Notes under the pieces: model-generated
Seen by the model: only the letters and a program-made list of their open reading frames with translations
Database searches by the model: none
Told to the model about the DNA's origin: nothing
Position numbers and translations under genes: made by a program
From: Clostridia bacterium
Lineage (GTDB): Bacteria > Bacillota > Clostridia > Christensenellales > CAG-138
NCBI GenBank assembly: GCA_016293975.1
Contig: JAEDCW010000002.1
Span: forward strand, 10,831-74,830
Direction: 5' to 3'
Length of the DNA: 64,000 nt
In this document: positions 17,545 through 26,351 of the stretch, one piece after another
Layout of the letters: the number at the start of each line of letters is the position of its first letter
Position numbering within the stretch: the stretch's first letter is position 1

Positions 17545-18798
17545 ATGAAACTCAGCAAACGCAGAGTCATCTACTTGATTGCCATAGTGCTTATAACGGC
17601 TATGCTTTCAGCTACGGTGACCATATTGATAACTAACGCGACAAAGGAGAACGAAGTTGTTCTGTCGGTCGAGGAGTACGAGGCACTGAAGGAAGCCGAC
17701 ATGATAAACGAGATTATGGACAGGGTAAGCCAACTGTTTATAGGTGAAGTCCCGACACGTGAGGAGCTTTTGTCGGCTGCGGCTAACGGAATACTTACAG
17801 GCATAGGCGACGAGTACGCTCAGTATTTTACTAAGGCAGAATACGAGGAGTACCTCAGCAAGTTGAACGGCGAATACAGCGGCCTTGGAATACTGGTATC
17901 ACAGCTCGACGAGAAGGGAATGGAGATTCTCGATGTATACGAGGGTAATCCGGCGGCAAACGCAGGAGTACAGATCGGCGATTATATAACCGCGGTCGAC
18001 GGAGAATCGGTGTTTGAACATACGCATGAAGAGGTTACGACTGCACTTGATGGCGAAGTAGGGAGCACAGTTAAGCTCACGATACTTAGAACAGACGGCG
18101 ATGGGCAGGAGACGCTCGATATAGAAGTCACGAGAGATGTTGTAAACATAAAGAGGGTGTACTCATCACTGTACAACGAGCGCACCGGTTATATAAGGAT
18201 AACGACGTTCTCACAGAATAGCGTCACCGAATTCGAGGAGGCGATAAGGAATCTTAAGGAGAGGGGTATGAAATCCCTCGTAATAGACCTTAGGGACAAT
18301 CCCGGTGGCAATCTCAATGCCGTAGTGGATATAGCTGATATGCTTTTACCGGCGTGCGACATAGTGACAGTAGAAGGGAAGACCGAGGAAAATGGGCACG
18401 TCTACAAATCCGACGGCACGAGTTTGGGCGTTCCGATTGCGGTTATAGTGAACGAGAACTCAGCCTCTGCAAGCGAAATACTCGCCGCGGCGATACAGGA
18501 GAACGATGCGGGAATCGTAGTCGGCACACAGACATACGGCAAGGGCGTCGTGCAGACGTTCATATCCGTAGATTCGAGTCAGGGCTGGCTTAAGCTCACT
18601 ACCGACCAGTATCTCACTCCAAATGGCAACGACATACACAAGGTGGGAGTTACCCCGGATATAGTTGTGGAACTTCCCGATGTACTCAAAGGGCTTAGCA
18701 TGACCGCGATTGCAAAGGACTATCAGGCAGAGGATACACAGCTCTGGGCAGCATTGGATTATGTGCGTGAGAAAGCAAGTCAGAATGTAGGACAGTGA
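17545..18798 (+). CDS. S41 carboxyl-terminal processing protease (CtpA/CtpB type)
   Basis: Membrane-anchored serine protease, 417 residues. A single N-terminal hydrophobic segment (about residues 7-31) places the rest outside the membrane. A PDZ domain (about 95-175) follows, with GLGILVS and NAGVQIGDYI typical of ligand gating. The S41 core carries the catalytic serine in NENSASASE (about 310) and the lysine in YGKGVVQ (about 333), the Ser-Lys-Gln set of the family. The ATG at 17545 has AGGAGG upstream; an earlier TTG lacks a site. In Bacillus the CtpB homologue cuts SpoIVFA during sporulation. Nearby spoIIID and sigG make a similar role conceivable here, but the family also has general envelope functions. 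Confidence 0.92.
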   Translation: MKLSKRRVIYLIAIVLITAMLSATVTILITNATKENEVVLSVEEYEALKEADMINEIMDRVSQLFIGEVPTREELLSAAANGILTGIGDEYAQYFTKAEYEEYLSKLNGEYSGLGILVSQLDEKGMEILDVYEGNPAANAGVQIGDYITAVDGESVFEHTHEEVTTALDGEVGSTVKLTILRTDGDGQETLDIEVTRDVVNIKRVYSSLYNERTGYIRITTFSQNSVTEFEEAIRNLKERGMKSLVIDLRDNPGGNLNAVVDIADMLLPACDIVTVEGKTEENGHVYKSDGTSLGVPIAVIVNENSASASEILAAAIQENDAGIVVGTQTYGKGVVQTFISVDSSQGWLKLTTDQYLTPNGNDIHKVGVTPDIVVELPDVLKGLSMTAIAKDYQAEDTQLWAALDYVREKASQNVGQ

Positions 18799-18818
18799 TA
18801 AAACTTCAATAGATATCG

Positions 18819-18847
18819 AAAAGGGGTGTTAGCACACCTCTTTTTTG
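18819..18847. terminator. Terminator between S41 gene and spoIIID
   Basis: GGGGTGT / ACACCTC stem (one G-T pair) with a 4-base loop, flanked by AAAA on the left and six T residues on the right. It can serve the S41 gene, and by symmetry the convergent spoIIID gene. Confidence 0.75.
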
Positions 18848-18855
18848 TTCGTTTA

Positions 18856-19110
18856 CTACAGTGCCTCGCCTTTGTACTTTCTATGAGTGGCGGCACCACC
18901 CCTCAGATGACGTTCAGCCTTATTGAGCTGAAGAACCTGTTGAATACTGTCTGCAATATCAGGACGTATCTGCTGTAATCTTAGTGTCACATCCTTGTGC
19001 ACGGTGGATTTGCACACACCGAATTGCTTTGCCGCCTGCCTTACGGTAGCTCCGTTTTCAAGTATATAGCCGGCAATTTCCAGTACCCGTTCTTCAATAT
19101 AATCGCGCAT
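18856..19110 (-). CDS. spoIIID: Sporulation transcription regulator SpoIIID
   Basis: Small mother-cell DNA-binding protein (84 residues) that reshapes sigma-E transcription after engulfment. MRDYIEERVLEIAGYI begins the protein; the helix-turn-helix is AAKQFGVCKSTVHKDVT near residues 25-41. The C-terminal basic helix contains HLRGGAATHRKYK, a hallmark of SpoIIID. Length and motifs match the Bacillus and clostridial proteins throughout. GGAGG precedes the ATG by 6 bases. A perfect-spacing sigma-E promoter match lies just upstream, which agrees with the known control of spoIIID by sigma-E. sigG is divergent from it. Confidence 0.96.
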   Translation of the reverse strand: MRDYIEERVLEIAGYILENGATVRQAAKQFGVCKSTVHKDVTLRLQQIRPDIADSIQQVLQLNKAERHLRGGAATHRKYKGEAL

Positions 19111-19136
19111 CTGTTACCTCCGAGTGCTTTTAAAAC

Positions 19137-19165
19137 AATGTATGTTGTAATAGCCTCCAATATGA
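19137..19165 (-). promoter_or_regulatory. Sigma-E-type promoter of spoIIID
   Basis: On the minus strand TCATATT (19165-19159) is followed after exactly 14 bases by CATACATT (19144-19137). The Bacillus sigma-E consensus is kmATATT-N14-CATACAhT; every defined position matches. The site lies 26 bases upstream of the spoIIID start. This is direct sequence evidence for mother-cell expression. Confidence 0.75.
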
Positions 19166-19208
19166 GTTCATTACCGCAAAAAGAGCCATACAACGCACGT
19201 TGCAACAG

Positions 19209-19238
19209 GCATAAAGATTCAGTTCAAAGGCAATGATA
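19209..19238 (+). promoter_or_regulatory. Sigma-F-type promoter of sigG
   Basis: GCATA (19209-19213), 15-base spacer, then GGCAATGATA (19229-19238). The Bacillus sigma-F consensus is GYATA-N15-GGnnAnAHTR; all defined positions match but one (G for A in the -10). It lies about 33 bases before the start at 19272 and matches the known dependence of sigG on sigma-F. Confidence 0.6.
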
Positions 19239-19271
19239 TTTAGCAACAACGGTAGTAGGATGAGGTGCATT

Positions 19272-20045
19272 ATGGCATTATACAAAGTTGAGATCTGCGG
19301 TGTGGATACATCGAAATTGCCCATGATGAATGCAAAACAGAGCGCGGAATTGCTTGAACGCTACAAAGGAGGCGACGGGGACGCACGTGAGGAGTTGATA
19401 AACGGAAACCTCAGGCTCGTACTGAGTGTGATTCAGAGGTTTTCGAACAGGGGAGAGCCTATGGACGATCTGTTTCAGGTCGGCTGTATAGGGCTTATAA
19501 AGGCCATAGACAATTTTGACCTGTCGCACGGCGTTAGGTTTTCGACATATGCTGTACCTATGATAATAGGTGAGATAAGGCGTTTCTTGAGGGACTCAAA
19601 CCAGATCAGGGTTTCGAGATCGTTGCGCGATACCGCGTATAGGGCGCTCCAGACGAGAAACGCACTTGCCGCAAAGCTCAACCGCGAGCCCAAGCTCTCT
19701 GAGATTGCGAAGGAGCTCGACATGAAGGAGGAGATGATCGTGTTTGCTCTTGAAGCGATTCAGGATCCTGTGTCTATGTTTGAACCCGTATATCACGATG
19801 ACGGAGACGCGATTTTTGTTATGGATCAGATCATGGACGAGACGGTAAGCGAGGCGCAATGGATAGATAATATCGCAATTGAGCAGGGCATAAAAAAGCT
19901 GTCGGAAAGGGAACAAAAAATACTTCGCATGAGGTTTTTCGACGGAAAAACACAGATGGAGGTATCTTCTGAAATAGGTATATCTCAAGCGCAGGTGTCA
20001 CGCCTTGAGAAGAACGCGTTGAGGAGTATGCGCAGACACGTTTAA
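19272..20045 (+). CDS. sigG: Late forespore sigma factor SigG
   Basis: Sigma-70 family factor of the forespore. The N-terminal KVEICGVDTSKLP is a SigG/SigF signature, and region 2 has DLFQVGCIGLIKAIDNFD. GEIRRFLRDSNQIRVSRSLRD joins regions 2.4 and 3 (quoted only in part as GEIRRFLRD and RVSRSLRD). Region 4 ends with GISQAQVSRLEKNAL. The length (257 residues) fits SigG. I start at 19272 (MALYKVEICG); an in-frame ATG at 19233 falls inside the sigma-F-type promoter and is rejected, and 19260 is a second possibility. It is divergent from spoIIID rather than following spoIIGA-sigE as in Bacillus, and it ends one base from the convergent WYL gene. Confidence 0.93.
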   Translation: MALYKVEICGVDTSKLPMMNAKQSAELLERYKGGDGDAREELINGNLRLVLSVIQRFSNRGEPMDDLFQVGCIGLIKAIDNFDLSHGVRFSTYAVPMIIGEIRRFLRDSNQIRVSRSLRDTAYRALQTRNALAAKLNREPKLSEIAKELDMKEEMIVFALEAIQDPVSMFEPVYHDDGDAIFVMDQIMDETVSEAQWIDNIAIEQGIKKLSEREQKILRMRFFDGKTQMEVSSEIGISQAQVSRLEKNALRSMRRHV

Positions 20046-20046
20046 C

Positions 20047-21036
20047 TCATTGATGTTTATTGTAAATCTCGAGCGCTGTTTGACGTATCTTTTTCCTCAG
20101 TGAGTCCGGTTTGAGTATCTCAACTACCTTACCGTATTGCAAAGCCCAATATAGTACCGCCTGTTCGTTTGCGGTAACGCGCACATCGACATACTCATCT
20201 GTTTCGTTGCGGAACGTGCAGTCTCCGTCAAACCAGTCGAGCACGTCGTTTACATTTGCCTTCTTTATCCTGAACTCAACAGAAACAGGCTGCTGCATAT
20301 GCATATACAGGCCCTCTGCCATATGGTGTGGACCTGAGTAGCCGTTCTCGTATCCGGGTAGGCTTGTAATAGGTATCGCAGGAGTATCTACAAGCTCGAT
20401 GTCCGTAATTCTGTCAATGCGGTAGCTAGAAAGCCCCTCATGCCTTGGAGAGTGGCACACTAAATAGAATCTTCCGTTTGCCGCTACCATGCTATATGGG
20501 CTTGCAATGTAGGGCTCCGCTCTTCTCGAATGCAATTGCTTGTCAGTGCCATATGCGTTATATGTGAATTTGACCTGAGAGCATTTTGATATTGCCTCGT
20601 GTATTATCTCAATCGTATAGAACATCTGTTTATTCTCTGTAGCTACACCTCTGGGAATCTGTTGAGTGCGTATTGATGAGGTTGAGTACGAGAAGTATTC
20701 GCTTGCAAGTCCCTTGAGCTTTTCAATGAGATCTTCGCGTTGATTGTGAGGAATATTCTTTGCAAACAGCACCGAGGTTATGAGCATATGAAGCTCGCTC
20801 GTGTCGAATTCCCTTTCTGCGAGGTAATAACCGCCCTTTGTACGTATGTCGTATTTATACTCGGAAAGATAGTTTATATTTCGGGATACCGCCTTTCGCT
20901 CACACTCGACACCGAAATCTTTCTGCAAATAATCGATTATCTGTTGTTGACTGAGTTGATGGTCTGCATCGGTATGTCTGCGCAGTATCTCGAGTATATA
21001 GATGTTGAGCATTTTCTTTGAGCCGCTTGAATACAT
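20047..21036 (-). CDS. WYL-domain transcriptional regulator
   Basis: An N-terminal winged helix (residues 10-75, QLSQQQIIDYLQKDFGV and the ERKAVSRNINYLSE recognition helix) is joined to a WYL domain (about 140-230; YIASPYSMVAANGRFYLV and SYRIDRITDIEL) and a C-terminal WCX-type extension. The length (329 residues) is standard. WYL domains bind nucleic acids or nucleotides, and family members regulate stress, defence and DNA-damage genes. No target can be read from the sequence. GGGAGG precedes the ATG, and a TATAAT on the minus strand lies about 20 bases upstream; I see no good -35. It is divergent from the cysteine-desulfidase-like gene, a possible target. Confidence 0.88.
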   Translation of the reverse strand: MYSSGSKKMLNIYILEILRRHTDADHQLSQQQIIDYLQKDFGVECERKAVSRNINYLSEYKYDIRTKGGYYLAEREFDTSELHMLITSVLFAKNIPHNQREDLIEKLKGLASEYFSYSTSSIRTQQIPRGVATENKQMFYTIEIIHEAISKCSQVKFTYNAYGTDKQLHSRRAEPYIASPYSMVAANGRFYLVCHSPRHEGLSSYRIDRITDIELVDTPAIPITSLPGYENGYSGPHHMAEGLYMHMQQPVSVEFRIKKANVNDVLDWFDGDCTFRNETDEYVDVRVTANEQAVLYWALQYGKVVEILKPDSLRKKIRQTALEIYNKHQ

Positions 21037-21178
21037 AACTACCTCCCAAAAATTCTCACTATTATATCATAGAGAACGTACAGGTTTAGTGTAATAACGA
21101 CAGAAAAGGCATGTAATATATTGTTTGACTTTGCAACTTCATATAATATTATAGAATAATAATGCTTTGGAGTTTCAT

Positions 21179-22471
21179 ATGATTTTCGGCGATAGAATCT
21201 ATCAAGATTACATTGCGATTCTTAAGGAAGAGTTAATGCCTGCTATGGGCTGTACTGAGCCTATTGCTTTGGCATATGCGGCGGCGCTTGCCAGAGAACA
21301 GCTTTCTGCCATGCCCGACAGGGTCAAGGTCGAGGTCAGCGGCAACATAATAAAAAACGTTAAGAGTGTCGTAGTGCCAAATACCGGCGGTATGAAGGGC
21401 ATTGCTTCATCTGTGGCGGCGGGTATCGTGGCTGGTGACAGCGACAAGGTCCTTGAGGTCATTTCGGATGTAACGGACGAACAAAGGGTTCGAATAAGAG
21501 AGTTTCTGCGCAATGTGCCGATTGAAATAGGAGGCGCTTCATCACAATTGGTATTCGACATCAGCATTACGGTGTTCTCCGGAGAGTGCTCCGCAAACGT
21601 GCGTCTGGTAAATAACCACACGAACATATGCCACATGGAGTGCAACGGAAGTGTACTTATCGACACGGAAATAAACGAACAGCCCGAGGACAACCTCACC
21701 GACAAGAGCATACTTAATACGGCTGATATAGTCGAATTTGCGGATATGGTGCGCATTGAGGATATTGAGCCGATAATATCGCGTCAGGCGGAATACAACT
21801 ATGCTATCGCCACAGAGGGTATGAAATCAAACTACGGCGGAAGCGTAGGTCAGGTCATAATAGACACGATGGGGAATTCCGTATGGAACAGAGTCCGCGC
21901 TATGGCAGCAGCAGGTTCTGATGCGAGAATGAGTGGATGCGAGTTGCCCGTTGTCATACTTTCTGGAAGTGGGAATCAGGGCATAACTGCATCTGTCCCA
22001 CTGATTGAATACGCAAAGGAAATCGGTGCCAGCAAAGAACAGCTCTATAGAGCATTGGTCCTCTCGGATTTGCTCACCGTGCATCAAAAGGCGTCCATAG
22101 GTCGTTTGAGCGCTTTCTGCGGCGCCGTAAGTGCAGGCTGTGCCGCGGGCGCAGGCATTGCGTATCTTGACGGTGGCAAGGTAGAAGCCGTTGCGCACAC
22201 GATAGTTAACGCGCTCGCAATAATATCTGGCATGGTCTGCGACGGAGCTAAGGCTTCCTGCGCCGGCAAAATAGCGGCATCTGTAGAAGCGGGAATACTC
22301 GGCTACAATATGTATAAATGCGGACGTGAGTTCAGAAGCGGAGACGGAATAGTTACAAAGGGAGTGGACAAGACCATAGCAAATGTGGGCAAACTTGCAA
22401 GGGATGGCATGAGACAGACCGACAAGGAGATACTCAGAATAATGCTTTATGACGTTGAGCGTACGGATTGA
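21179..22471 (+). CDS. L-cysteine desulfidase / serine dehydratase-like enzyme (UPF0597)
   Basis: Iron-sulfur lyase of the UPF0597 family, related to the alpha chain of L-serine dehydratase. Characterised relatives break L-cysteine into pyruvate, ammonia and sulfide. Cluster-binding cysteines are likely those in MGCTEPIALA (near residue 22), in CGAVSAGCAAGAG (near 313), and in MVCDGAKASCAGK (near 351). Glycine-rich VVPNTGGMKG (near 64) and SGSGNQG (near 263) match the family. The ATG at 21179 has GGAG 6 bases upstream. A TTGACT...TATTAT promoter (21125-21152, 16-base spacer) is plausible. Substrate (cysteine against serine) cannot be settled from sequence. Confidence 0.85.
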   Translation: MIFGDRIYQDYIAILKEELMPAMGCTEPIALAYAAALAREQLSAMPDRVKVEVSGNIIKNVKSVVVPNTGGMKGIASSVAAGIVAGDSDKVLEVISDVTDEQRVRIREFLRNVPIEIGGASSQLVFDISITVFSGECSANVRLVNNHTNICHMECNGSVLIDTEINEQPEDNLTDKSILNTADIVEFADMVRIEDIEPIISRQAEYNYAIATEGMKSNYGGSVGQVIIDTMGNSVWNRVRAMAAAGSDARMSGCELPVVILSGSGNQGITASVPLIEYAKEIGASKEQLYRALVLSDLLTVHQKASIGRLSAFCGAVSAGCAAGAGIAYLDGGKVEAVAHTIVNALAIISGMVCDGAKASCAGKIAASVEAGILGYNMYKCGREFRSGDGIVTKGVDKTIANVGKLARDGMRQTDKEILRIMLYDVERTD

Positions 22472-22511
22472 TGCTTTTTGCTCTGTAAGTGAGCAGTGAA
22501 CGAGTTTTCAG

Positions 22512-22540
22512 TTGACATAGTTAAAACGTTTATATAAAAT
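22512..22540 (+). promoter_or_regulatory. Sigma-A promoter of prsA
   Basis: Perfect TTGACA at 22512-22517 and TAAAAT at 22535-22540 with a 17-base spacer; the AAGGAG ribosome site and ATG follow at 22600. Confidence 0.7.
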
Positions 22541-22599
22541 GTCAAGGTATGATGTGAGGTATCGCACCCACAATTTTATCTACGAAGGAGATAGTTTTC

Positions 22600-23811
22600 A
22601 TGTCTGTTAGCAAAAGGCTTGTGGTTAAGGTTTTAGCTGCGGCAATCGTATTTGTGATGTTACTCGGGACCTTGGCAGGATGCTCGCTTAAGGTCGATGA
22701 TCCCGTTGTAGCAAAGGTCGGCGACATCAAAATATATGCATCCGACTATTCACAGCTTTTTAGCTCTTACTATTATTACGCCTCATACATGGGTTTTGAT
22801 ACAAGCACGACCGAAGGAATTACTGCGTTCCAGGATTGGATTCTCGAAACACTGATTTCCGATAAGGTAGTCGTATACATGGCAGAAAAGGCCAATGTTG
22901 AGCTTACCGAAGAGGAAATTGCAGAGGTTAACAAGGACGTTCAGACCTCATATGATACCCAGGTAGCTACATATAAGTCGAAGGTCGACTCTTCGATCAC
23001 CGGTGAGGATGCTATACTTGCCGAGGCCGAAAAGCTGTTTATCGAAGCTCTCAAGGATGCAGGCACAAGTGTCGACGAATACAAGAAGGGTCTCTACGAT
23101 GCATACTATGAGGATGCTCTGTATAAGAAGTATTCCGAAATGGTAAAGAGCGAAGCGACGATTGACGACGATGCTGCACAGAAGTACTATGATGAGCAGT
23201 TGGCAGAGCAGAAGGCGGCTTACGATGAGGATCCCGCAGAGTATTACACAGATTATCAGTCCGCTCTCAACAGCTCTACAGGCGTTGTCCCCTTCTATGT
23301 ACCTGCAGGTTACATCAGAGTTAAGCACATACTCGTAAAGTTTGATGACGAGGACAAGGACGGGGACACCGTAGATAAGGCTGAGTACGACAAGATTTGT
23401 GAAGAAATCGATACTCATCTGGCCAGCGGGGCATACTCATTCGATGAACTCATCGAGATGTACAATGATGACGACGGCATGAAGAACGAGCCGTACAAGA
23501 CTGAGGGATATCTCGTAAGCGAGGCAATCGAGGATAAGTATGTCGATGGCTTTGCCGAAGCAGCTCTCAAACTCAAGAATGTAGGCGATGTAAGTCCCAG
23601 AATCGAGACAGAGCACGGATATCACTACATCCAGCTCATCGAGAAGGTTGAACCCAAGACTATCGCATTTGACGACGTCAAGGAGGATATTAACACAAAG
23701 CTTCTCACAGAAGCGCAGAACAAGCTTTTCTCTGAGAGAATAGATGCTTGGATCAAGGAAACACCCATCACAAGGTACGAATCTCGTATTCGCTATTACG
23801 GTCTGCAATAA
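22600..23811 (+). CDS. prsA: PrsA/SurA-like foldase lipoprotein (parvulin PPIase)
   Basis: Extracytoplasmic chaperone and peptidyl-prolyl isomerase anchored by lipid on the outer membrane face; it helps fold secreted proteins. A lipoprotein signal peptide ends at the lipobox LAGC (Cys near residue 28). An N-terminal SurA_N-like helical region (about 35-215) is rich in acidic residues and Tyr. The parvulin domain (about 240-365) begins at IRVKHILVKF and ends with GYHYIQLIEKVEPK. The length (403 residues) is longer than Bacillus PrsA but common in Clostridia. A small protein gene starts on the last base of its stop codon (TAATG), so the two are coupled. Confidence 0.88.
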   Translation: MSVSKRLVVKVLAAAIVFVMLLGTLAGCSLKVDDPVVAKVGDIKIYASDYSQLFSSYYYYASYMGFDTSTTEGITAFQDWILETLISDKVVVYMAEKANVELTEEEIAEVNKDVQTSYDTQVATYKSKVDSSITGEDAILAEAEKLFIEALKDAGTSVDEYKKGLYDAYYEDALYKKYSEMVKSEATIDDDAAQKYYDEQLAEQKAAYDEDPAEYYTDYQSALNSSTGVVPFYVPAGYIRVKHILVKFDDEDKDGDTVDKAEYDKICEEIDTHLASGAYSFDELIEMYNDDDGMKNEPYKTEGYLVSEAIEDKYVDGFAEAALKLKNVGDVSPRIETEHGYHYIQLIEKVEPKTIAFDDVKEDINTKLLTEAQNKLFSERIDAWIKETPITRYESRIRYYGLQ

Positions 23812-24122
23812 TGACGAAGCAGTTGATATCGGGTATCTACAGACTCTATGACGCCCACGGAGATTCGTTCGTTGGTTTTTCACGAAATGTGGATGGTACG
23901 AGAAAGCGGCTCATGTTTGAGCTGAAGCTCAACGCCTGTTCATATAAGCCGTTGCAGGATTTCTACAACAAGTCCGGAGGTCTGACATTTGAGCTTCTCG
24001 AGGAATACACCCCGAATGGGGTCGAAGACGATATAGTGCTTGATGCTCAACTGCACGCGAGGATGTATAAATGGTGCGAAAGACTCGGGGAACGTACTGT
24101 TAGGATACAACAATCAGAATAA
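23811..24122 (+). CDS. Small divergent GIY-YIG-like protein
   Basis: 103 residues, starting on the last base of the prsA stop codon. The N-terminus reads SGIYRLYDAHGDSFVGFSRN, which follows the GIY...YIG pattern of that nuclease fold, but the second motif is FVG with Phe for Tyr. Arg residues follow in VDGTRKRL, and LQDFYNKSGGLTFELLEEY resembles the later strand-helix and catalytic-Glu region of the family. The fold is therefore plausible, while nuclease activity is uncertain. The partner gene encodes a secreted foldase, which suggests no shared function. A terminator-like hairpin follows directly. The gene could instead be an uncharacterised small family of Clostridia. Confidence 0.6.
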   Translation: MTKQLISGIYRLYDAHGDSFVGFSRNVDGTRKRLMFELKLNACSYKPLQDFYNKSGGLTFELLEEYTPNGVEDDIVLDAQLHARMYKWCERLGERTVRIQQSE

Positions 24123-24130
24123 GTTAATTC

Positions 24131-24163
24131 GTTGCCTCAGACTCTAGTTTGGGGCAACTTTTT
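24131..24163 (+). terminator. Terminator after prsA and the GIY-YIG-like gene
   Basis: A 9-base stem GTTGCCTCA / TGGGGCAAC (one wobble pair) with a 10-base loop is followed by five T residues. It lies 8 bases after one stop codon and 13 bases before the next ATG, so it could also act as an attenuator of yitT. Confidence 0.75.
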
Positions 24164-24175
24164 AAGGGAGAGAGT

Positions 24176-25078
24176 ATGGCATTATTTCGCAACAAGCTCG
24201 TTAAGGAACTTCTGATCGATTCTGCGTCTATTATCGGGGCGTGCCTTGTGATGGCCTTCGGAATGGTAGTTTTTACTATACCCAATAATATAGCACCAGG
24301 CGGATTATCGGGTCTTGCCACGGCGTTTTCGTACTTGATCGAGGAAATCACGGGCAAGCACGTAGGTGTAGGTATAATCAACTTTGCATTCCAGGTACCT
24401 GTTATACTGATTGCGCTCAAAGTATTCGGTGCAAAGGTAATGGTCAAGACTATAATAACGGCACTTGCATACTCGGGGAGCATAGAGCTCGTTTCTATGA
24501 TACCCAATATGTATACGCATACCGATAATATGCTTTTAGCTGCGGTATTTGGTGGTGCATTCATAGGCGCAGGCGTTGCGATACTATTTTTGCGCGGTAT
24601 TGCGACCGGAGGAACTGACACTATATCTATGATTCTTCAGACGAGATTTCCACATATGAGAGTAGGCAAACTCATGATGTTTACCGACGCGCTGGTTGTC
24701 GTCATTGCGGTTATTATTTTCCGTGACATTGAGGTTGCGTTGTACTCGACTGTGTGTATATTCGTTATAGGACGAGTGACCGATGCGGTAATGCAGGGTG
24801 CGGACACCGCGCGCGTATTCATGATAATCACCGACAAAGAGGACATACTGCTCCCTCTGCTCTCCGAGAAGCTTGGCTTGGGAGTAACAGAAATCGATGC
24901 TAAGGGCGGCTACACCCACAGCAACAAGAAGCTGCTAATGACTGTAGTGAAGCGCCACAACATAGCAGCGGCTATGAAGATAGTGAAGAGTGCCGACAAA
25001 AATGCGTTTACTGTTATGCATAATGCAACGGAGGTATTGGGAAGAGGCTTTAAGGAGTTAGACAATGAAAGCAAGTGA
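24176..25078 (+). CDS. YitT family membrane protein
   Basis: Membrane protein of 300 residues with five or six hydrophobic segments in the first 210 residues (GACLVMAFGMVVFTIP, FQVPVILIALKVFG, AVFGGAFIGAGVAILFL and others). A soluble DUF2179 domain follows (about 215-290), beginning RVFMIITDKEDILLPL. Conserved family motifs include PNNIAPGGLSGLA and RGIATGGTDTIS. The function of YitT proteins is not established; some are linked to export or stress. The ATG at 24176 has AGGGAGAG upstream. Its last 14 bases overlap the start of the alanyl-tRNA editing gene, so the two are translationally coupled. Confidence 0.88.
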   Translation: MALFRNKLVKELLIDSASIIGACLVMAFGMVVFTIPNNIAPGGLSGLATAFSYLIEEITGKHVGVGIINFAFQVPVILIALKVFGAKVMVKTIITALAYSGSIELVSMIPNMYTHTDNMLLAAVFGGAFIGAGVAILFLRGIATGGTDTISMILQTRFPHMRVGKLMMFTDALVVVIAVIIFRDIEVALYSTVCIFVIGRVTDAVMQGADTARVFMIITDKEDILLPLLSEKLGLGVTEIDAKGGYTHSNKKLLMTVVKRHNIAAAMKIVKSADKNAFTVMHNATEVLGRGFKELDNESK

Positions 25079-26273
25079 GAGACTGTACTACAGTCAGTCG
25101 TCATTGTTCGAAGTAGAAGCCAATGTAATTTCGTGTGAAAGGTCTGAGGACGGCTTTGATGTGGTTTTGGACAGAACAGTGTTCGCACCGGAGGGTGGAG
25201 GTCAGCCGAGCGACGAGGGGAGCATCGACGGGTACAAGGTCATAAAGGCGACCGACTGTGTAGACTACATTGTCTACAGCATAGATACCGAGATTGTTGT
25301 GGGGACGCGTGTACGAATGTCGATTGACCACAATAGGAGGTTAGATCATTGCCGTCAGCACACGGGCGAACATATCGTATCTGGGCTTGCGTGTGCGCTT
25401 TTCGGGGCGAAGAACGTTGGCTTTCATATGTCCGATGATTACATGACGCTGGATTTTGATATGCCGCTCGACTCTAAGCAGTTGCGTCTGCTCGAGGATA
25501 AGGCTAACGAAGCCGTGTGGGCGGACATACCCGTCACATCGACGATTGTATCCGCAGAGGAGCTCGAGTCGATGGAGCTGAGAAAGAAGTCGGACGGGCT
25601 AAAGGGCGAGTTGAGGATAATCACTATAGACTCGGTGGATTCATGTACCTGCTGCGGCACACATGTCGAATCGACCGCAAAGGTCGGTATAATAAGGATA
25701 GTCGACAGTATGAATCATCGTGGAGGGACGAGGCTTTGGGTGCTCTGCGCAGGTCGCGCACTTGACGATTACAGGCTCAAGCATAATGCTCTCATCGCCG
25801 TAGCAAAGGGGTTTTCTACATCGTGGGAGAATGTGCCGGGTTGTGTCGACGAGCTAAAGCGCGAATTGTCAACGCAGCGTTACGAGAACAAGTTAACAGC
25901 AAATCGCTTATGCAGCTATATTGCTTCAGAACTGCTCTCTGCCGCATCGGTGCATAAGGGTGTGAAACTCGTATGTTACGCTGAGGACGGAAGCGACATG
26001 GCTAAACTAAAACTGTTGGGCGAGGAACTTTGCAGGCGCGAACGTTGCGTATGTGCGCTTATAGGCAGAAGGGATGAAGCCGTGAACTACCAGTTTATTC
26101 GCTCGGACGACGTTAAGCAGAGCATGAGGGATTTAATACAAGCCGCAAACATGATCTTTTCGGGAAAGGGCGGCGGAAGAGACGACAGAGCGCAGGGAAG
26201 CGCCAAGTATTCGGAATCGTGGAAGGAAACGGCAGGACAGCTCTTTGATTACATTAAAAGGGTGATGGGATAG
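25065..26273 (+). CDS. Alanyl-tRNA editing protein (AlaX-type with DHHA1 domain)
   Basis: Stand-alone relative of the editing half of alanyl-tRNA synthetase; it removes Ser or Gly wrongly attached to tRNA-Ala. The N-terminal beta-barrel reads FAPEGGGQPSDEG. The zinc site comprises the HTGEH histidines near residue 106 and the Cys-rich DSCTCCGTHV near 197. RGGTRLWVLCAGRALDDY matches the editing core. The C-terminal DHHA1 domain ends with GKGGGRDDRAQGS, the AlaRS C-Ala signature. At 402 residues it is the long AlaX form. It begins inside the end of yitT. A bidirectional terminator follows. Confidence 0.9.
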   Translation: MKASERLYYSQSSLFEVEANVISCERSEDGFDVVLDRTVFAPEGGGQPSDEGSIDGYKVIKATDCVDYIVYSIDTEIVVGTRVRMSIDHNRRLDHCRQHTGEHIVSGLACALFGAKNVGFHMSDDYMTLDFDMPLDSKQLRLLEDKANEAVWADIPVTSTIVSAEELESMELRKKSDGLKGELRIITIDSVDSCTCCGTHVESTAKVGIIRIVDSMNHRGGTRLWVLCAGRALDDYRLKHNALIAVAKGFSTSWENVPGCVDELKRELSTQRYENKLTANRLCSYIASELLSAASVHKGVKLVCYAEDGSDMAKLKLLGEELCRRERCVCALIGRRDEAVNYQFIRSDDVKQSMRDLIQAANMIFSGKGGGRDDRAQGSAKYSESWKETAGQLFDYIKRVMG

Positions 26274-26351
26274 GCTCAATTATTGCGCGGGAACACCGGC
26301 CGGATAGCGACATATACACCCATACAACGACAATAAACACATTAGAAACGT

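Noticed and set aside
24131..24163. Operator or riboswitch-type element before yitT
   Set aside because: The stem followed by a T run is adequately explained as a terminator or attenuator; no ligand-binding fold is visible.
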